Assembly: GCA_017402995.1 (NCBI GenBank)
Contig: JAFQOV010000007.1
Span: forward strand, 1-64,000
Direction: 5' to 3'
Origin: Candidatus Gastranaerophilales bacterium
GTDB taxonomy: Bacteria > Cyanobacteriota > Vampirovibrionia > Gastranaerophilales > Gastranaerophilaceae
DNA length: 64,000 nucleotides
Position 1 is the stretch's first letter. Each line of letters begins with the position of its first letter. A model generated the notes under the pieces. The model did no database searches and had not been told where the DNA came from. It was given only the letters and a program-made list of their open reading frames with translations. A program made the position numbers and the translations under genes. This document shows, in pieces, positions 63,968 to 64,000 of this stretch.

Positions 63968-64000
63968 TGATTTTATCTAAAAATATTTTAATCTCTTCTA
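63945..64000 (-). CDS. bioF: C-terminal end of a gene entering from the right, probably bioF
   Basis: Only the last 17 or so codons are in the window (IKIFLDKINEKLLDK, then stop). The frame is open to the edge and overlaps the start of bioG by 23 nt, which implies the same operon. The helical end fits the C-terminus of 8-amino-7-oxononanoate synthase, but the identity is inferred from context alone. Confidence 0.45.
   Translation of the reverse strand, partial: EEIKIFLDKINEKLLDK

Overview
The window is AT-rich, tightly packed bacterial chromosome using the standard bacterial code (TGA is a stop, and RF2 has its usual TGA frameshift site). The gene set points to a non-photosynthetic relative of Cyanobacteria, most likely Vampirovibrionia/Melainabacteria of the gut Gastranaerophilales type. 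This is an inference from the tig-clpP-clpX order, a GH57 branching enzyme, the pgpH-ybeY-dgkA block, Mini-III RNase, a simple flagellin, and many lineage-type hypothetical proteins with glycine zippers, coiled coils or EF-hands. There are no rRNAs, tRNAs, insertion sequences, prophage genes or CRISPR arrays. No gene-free stretch exceeds 300 bases; the longest are about 30939-31154 and 17490-17673.

Layout. 1-1000: tail of a coiled-coil protein with a CHAP-like Cys/His domain, and a small orphan. 994-4782 (minus): mrnC, a sensorless histidine kinase, a REC-GGDEF-like-REC protein and radA. 4859-7630: three lineage-type hypotheticals, one a RelA/SpoT-like nucleotidyltransferase. 7685-8905: pgi. 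8918-14421 (minus): ispD, thiL, aroQ, ribD and a CpaF/CpaE-like pair. 14470-21740 (minus): pncC, a secreted protein, a YhaM-like HD protein, flagellin, clpX, clpP, tig and a second secreted paralog. 21806-28580: a GT-C-like membrane enzyme, a STAS-like protein, a degenerate PAS kinase, a MalK/UgpC ATPase, plsY and der. 28707-35419: a coiled-coil protein, GH57 branching enzyme, apt, frameshifted prfB, a YhcH protein, a GT2 and a VWA protein. 35509-41411 (plus): ffh, trkA, trkH, an fmt-family gene and an endonuclease IV-like TIM barrel. 41463-48080: two metallopeptidases, DUF475, trxA, nth, a ferritin, a desulfoferrodoxin, an RHH regulator and a secreted GH13. 48126-55180: pgpH-ybeY-dgkA, a C_GCAxxG_C_C protein, rsmI, cysS and purA. 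55279-61004: two giant tandem EF-hand paralogs. 61022-64000: biotin genes bioB, bioD, bioC, bioG and probably bioF.

The most unusual system-level signal is in the promoters. At least fourteen genes that lack a Shine-Dalgarno have a TATAAT-like hexamer whose first base lies exactly 12 nt before the A of the start codon, on both strands. This places the predicted transcription start on the start codon, so a large leaderless-mRNA class is likely. Other points of interest are a shared N-terminal D-x-VSF leader on a RelA/SpoT-like protein and an HExxH protein, a hairpin enclosing the latter's ribosome-binding site, several signalling or redox proteins that appear to have lost catalytic residues, and a gene-conversion-like block in the tandem giant genes.
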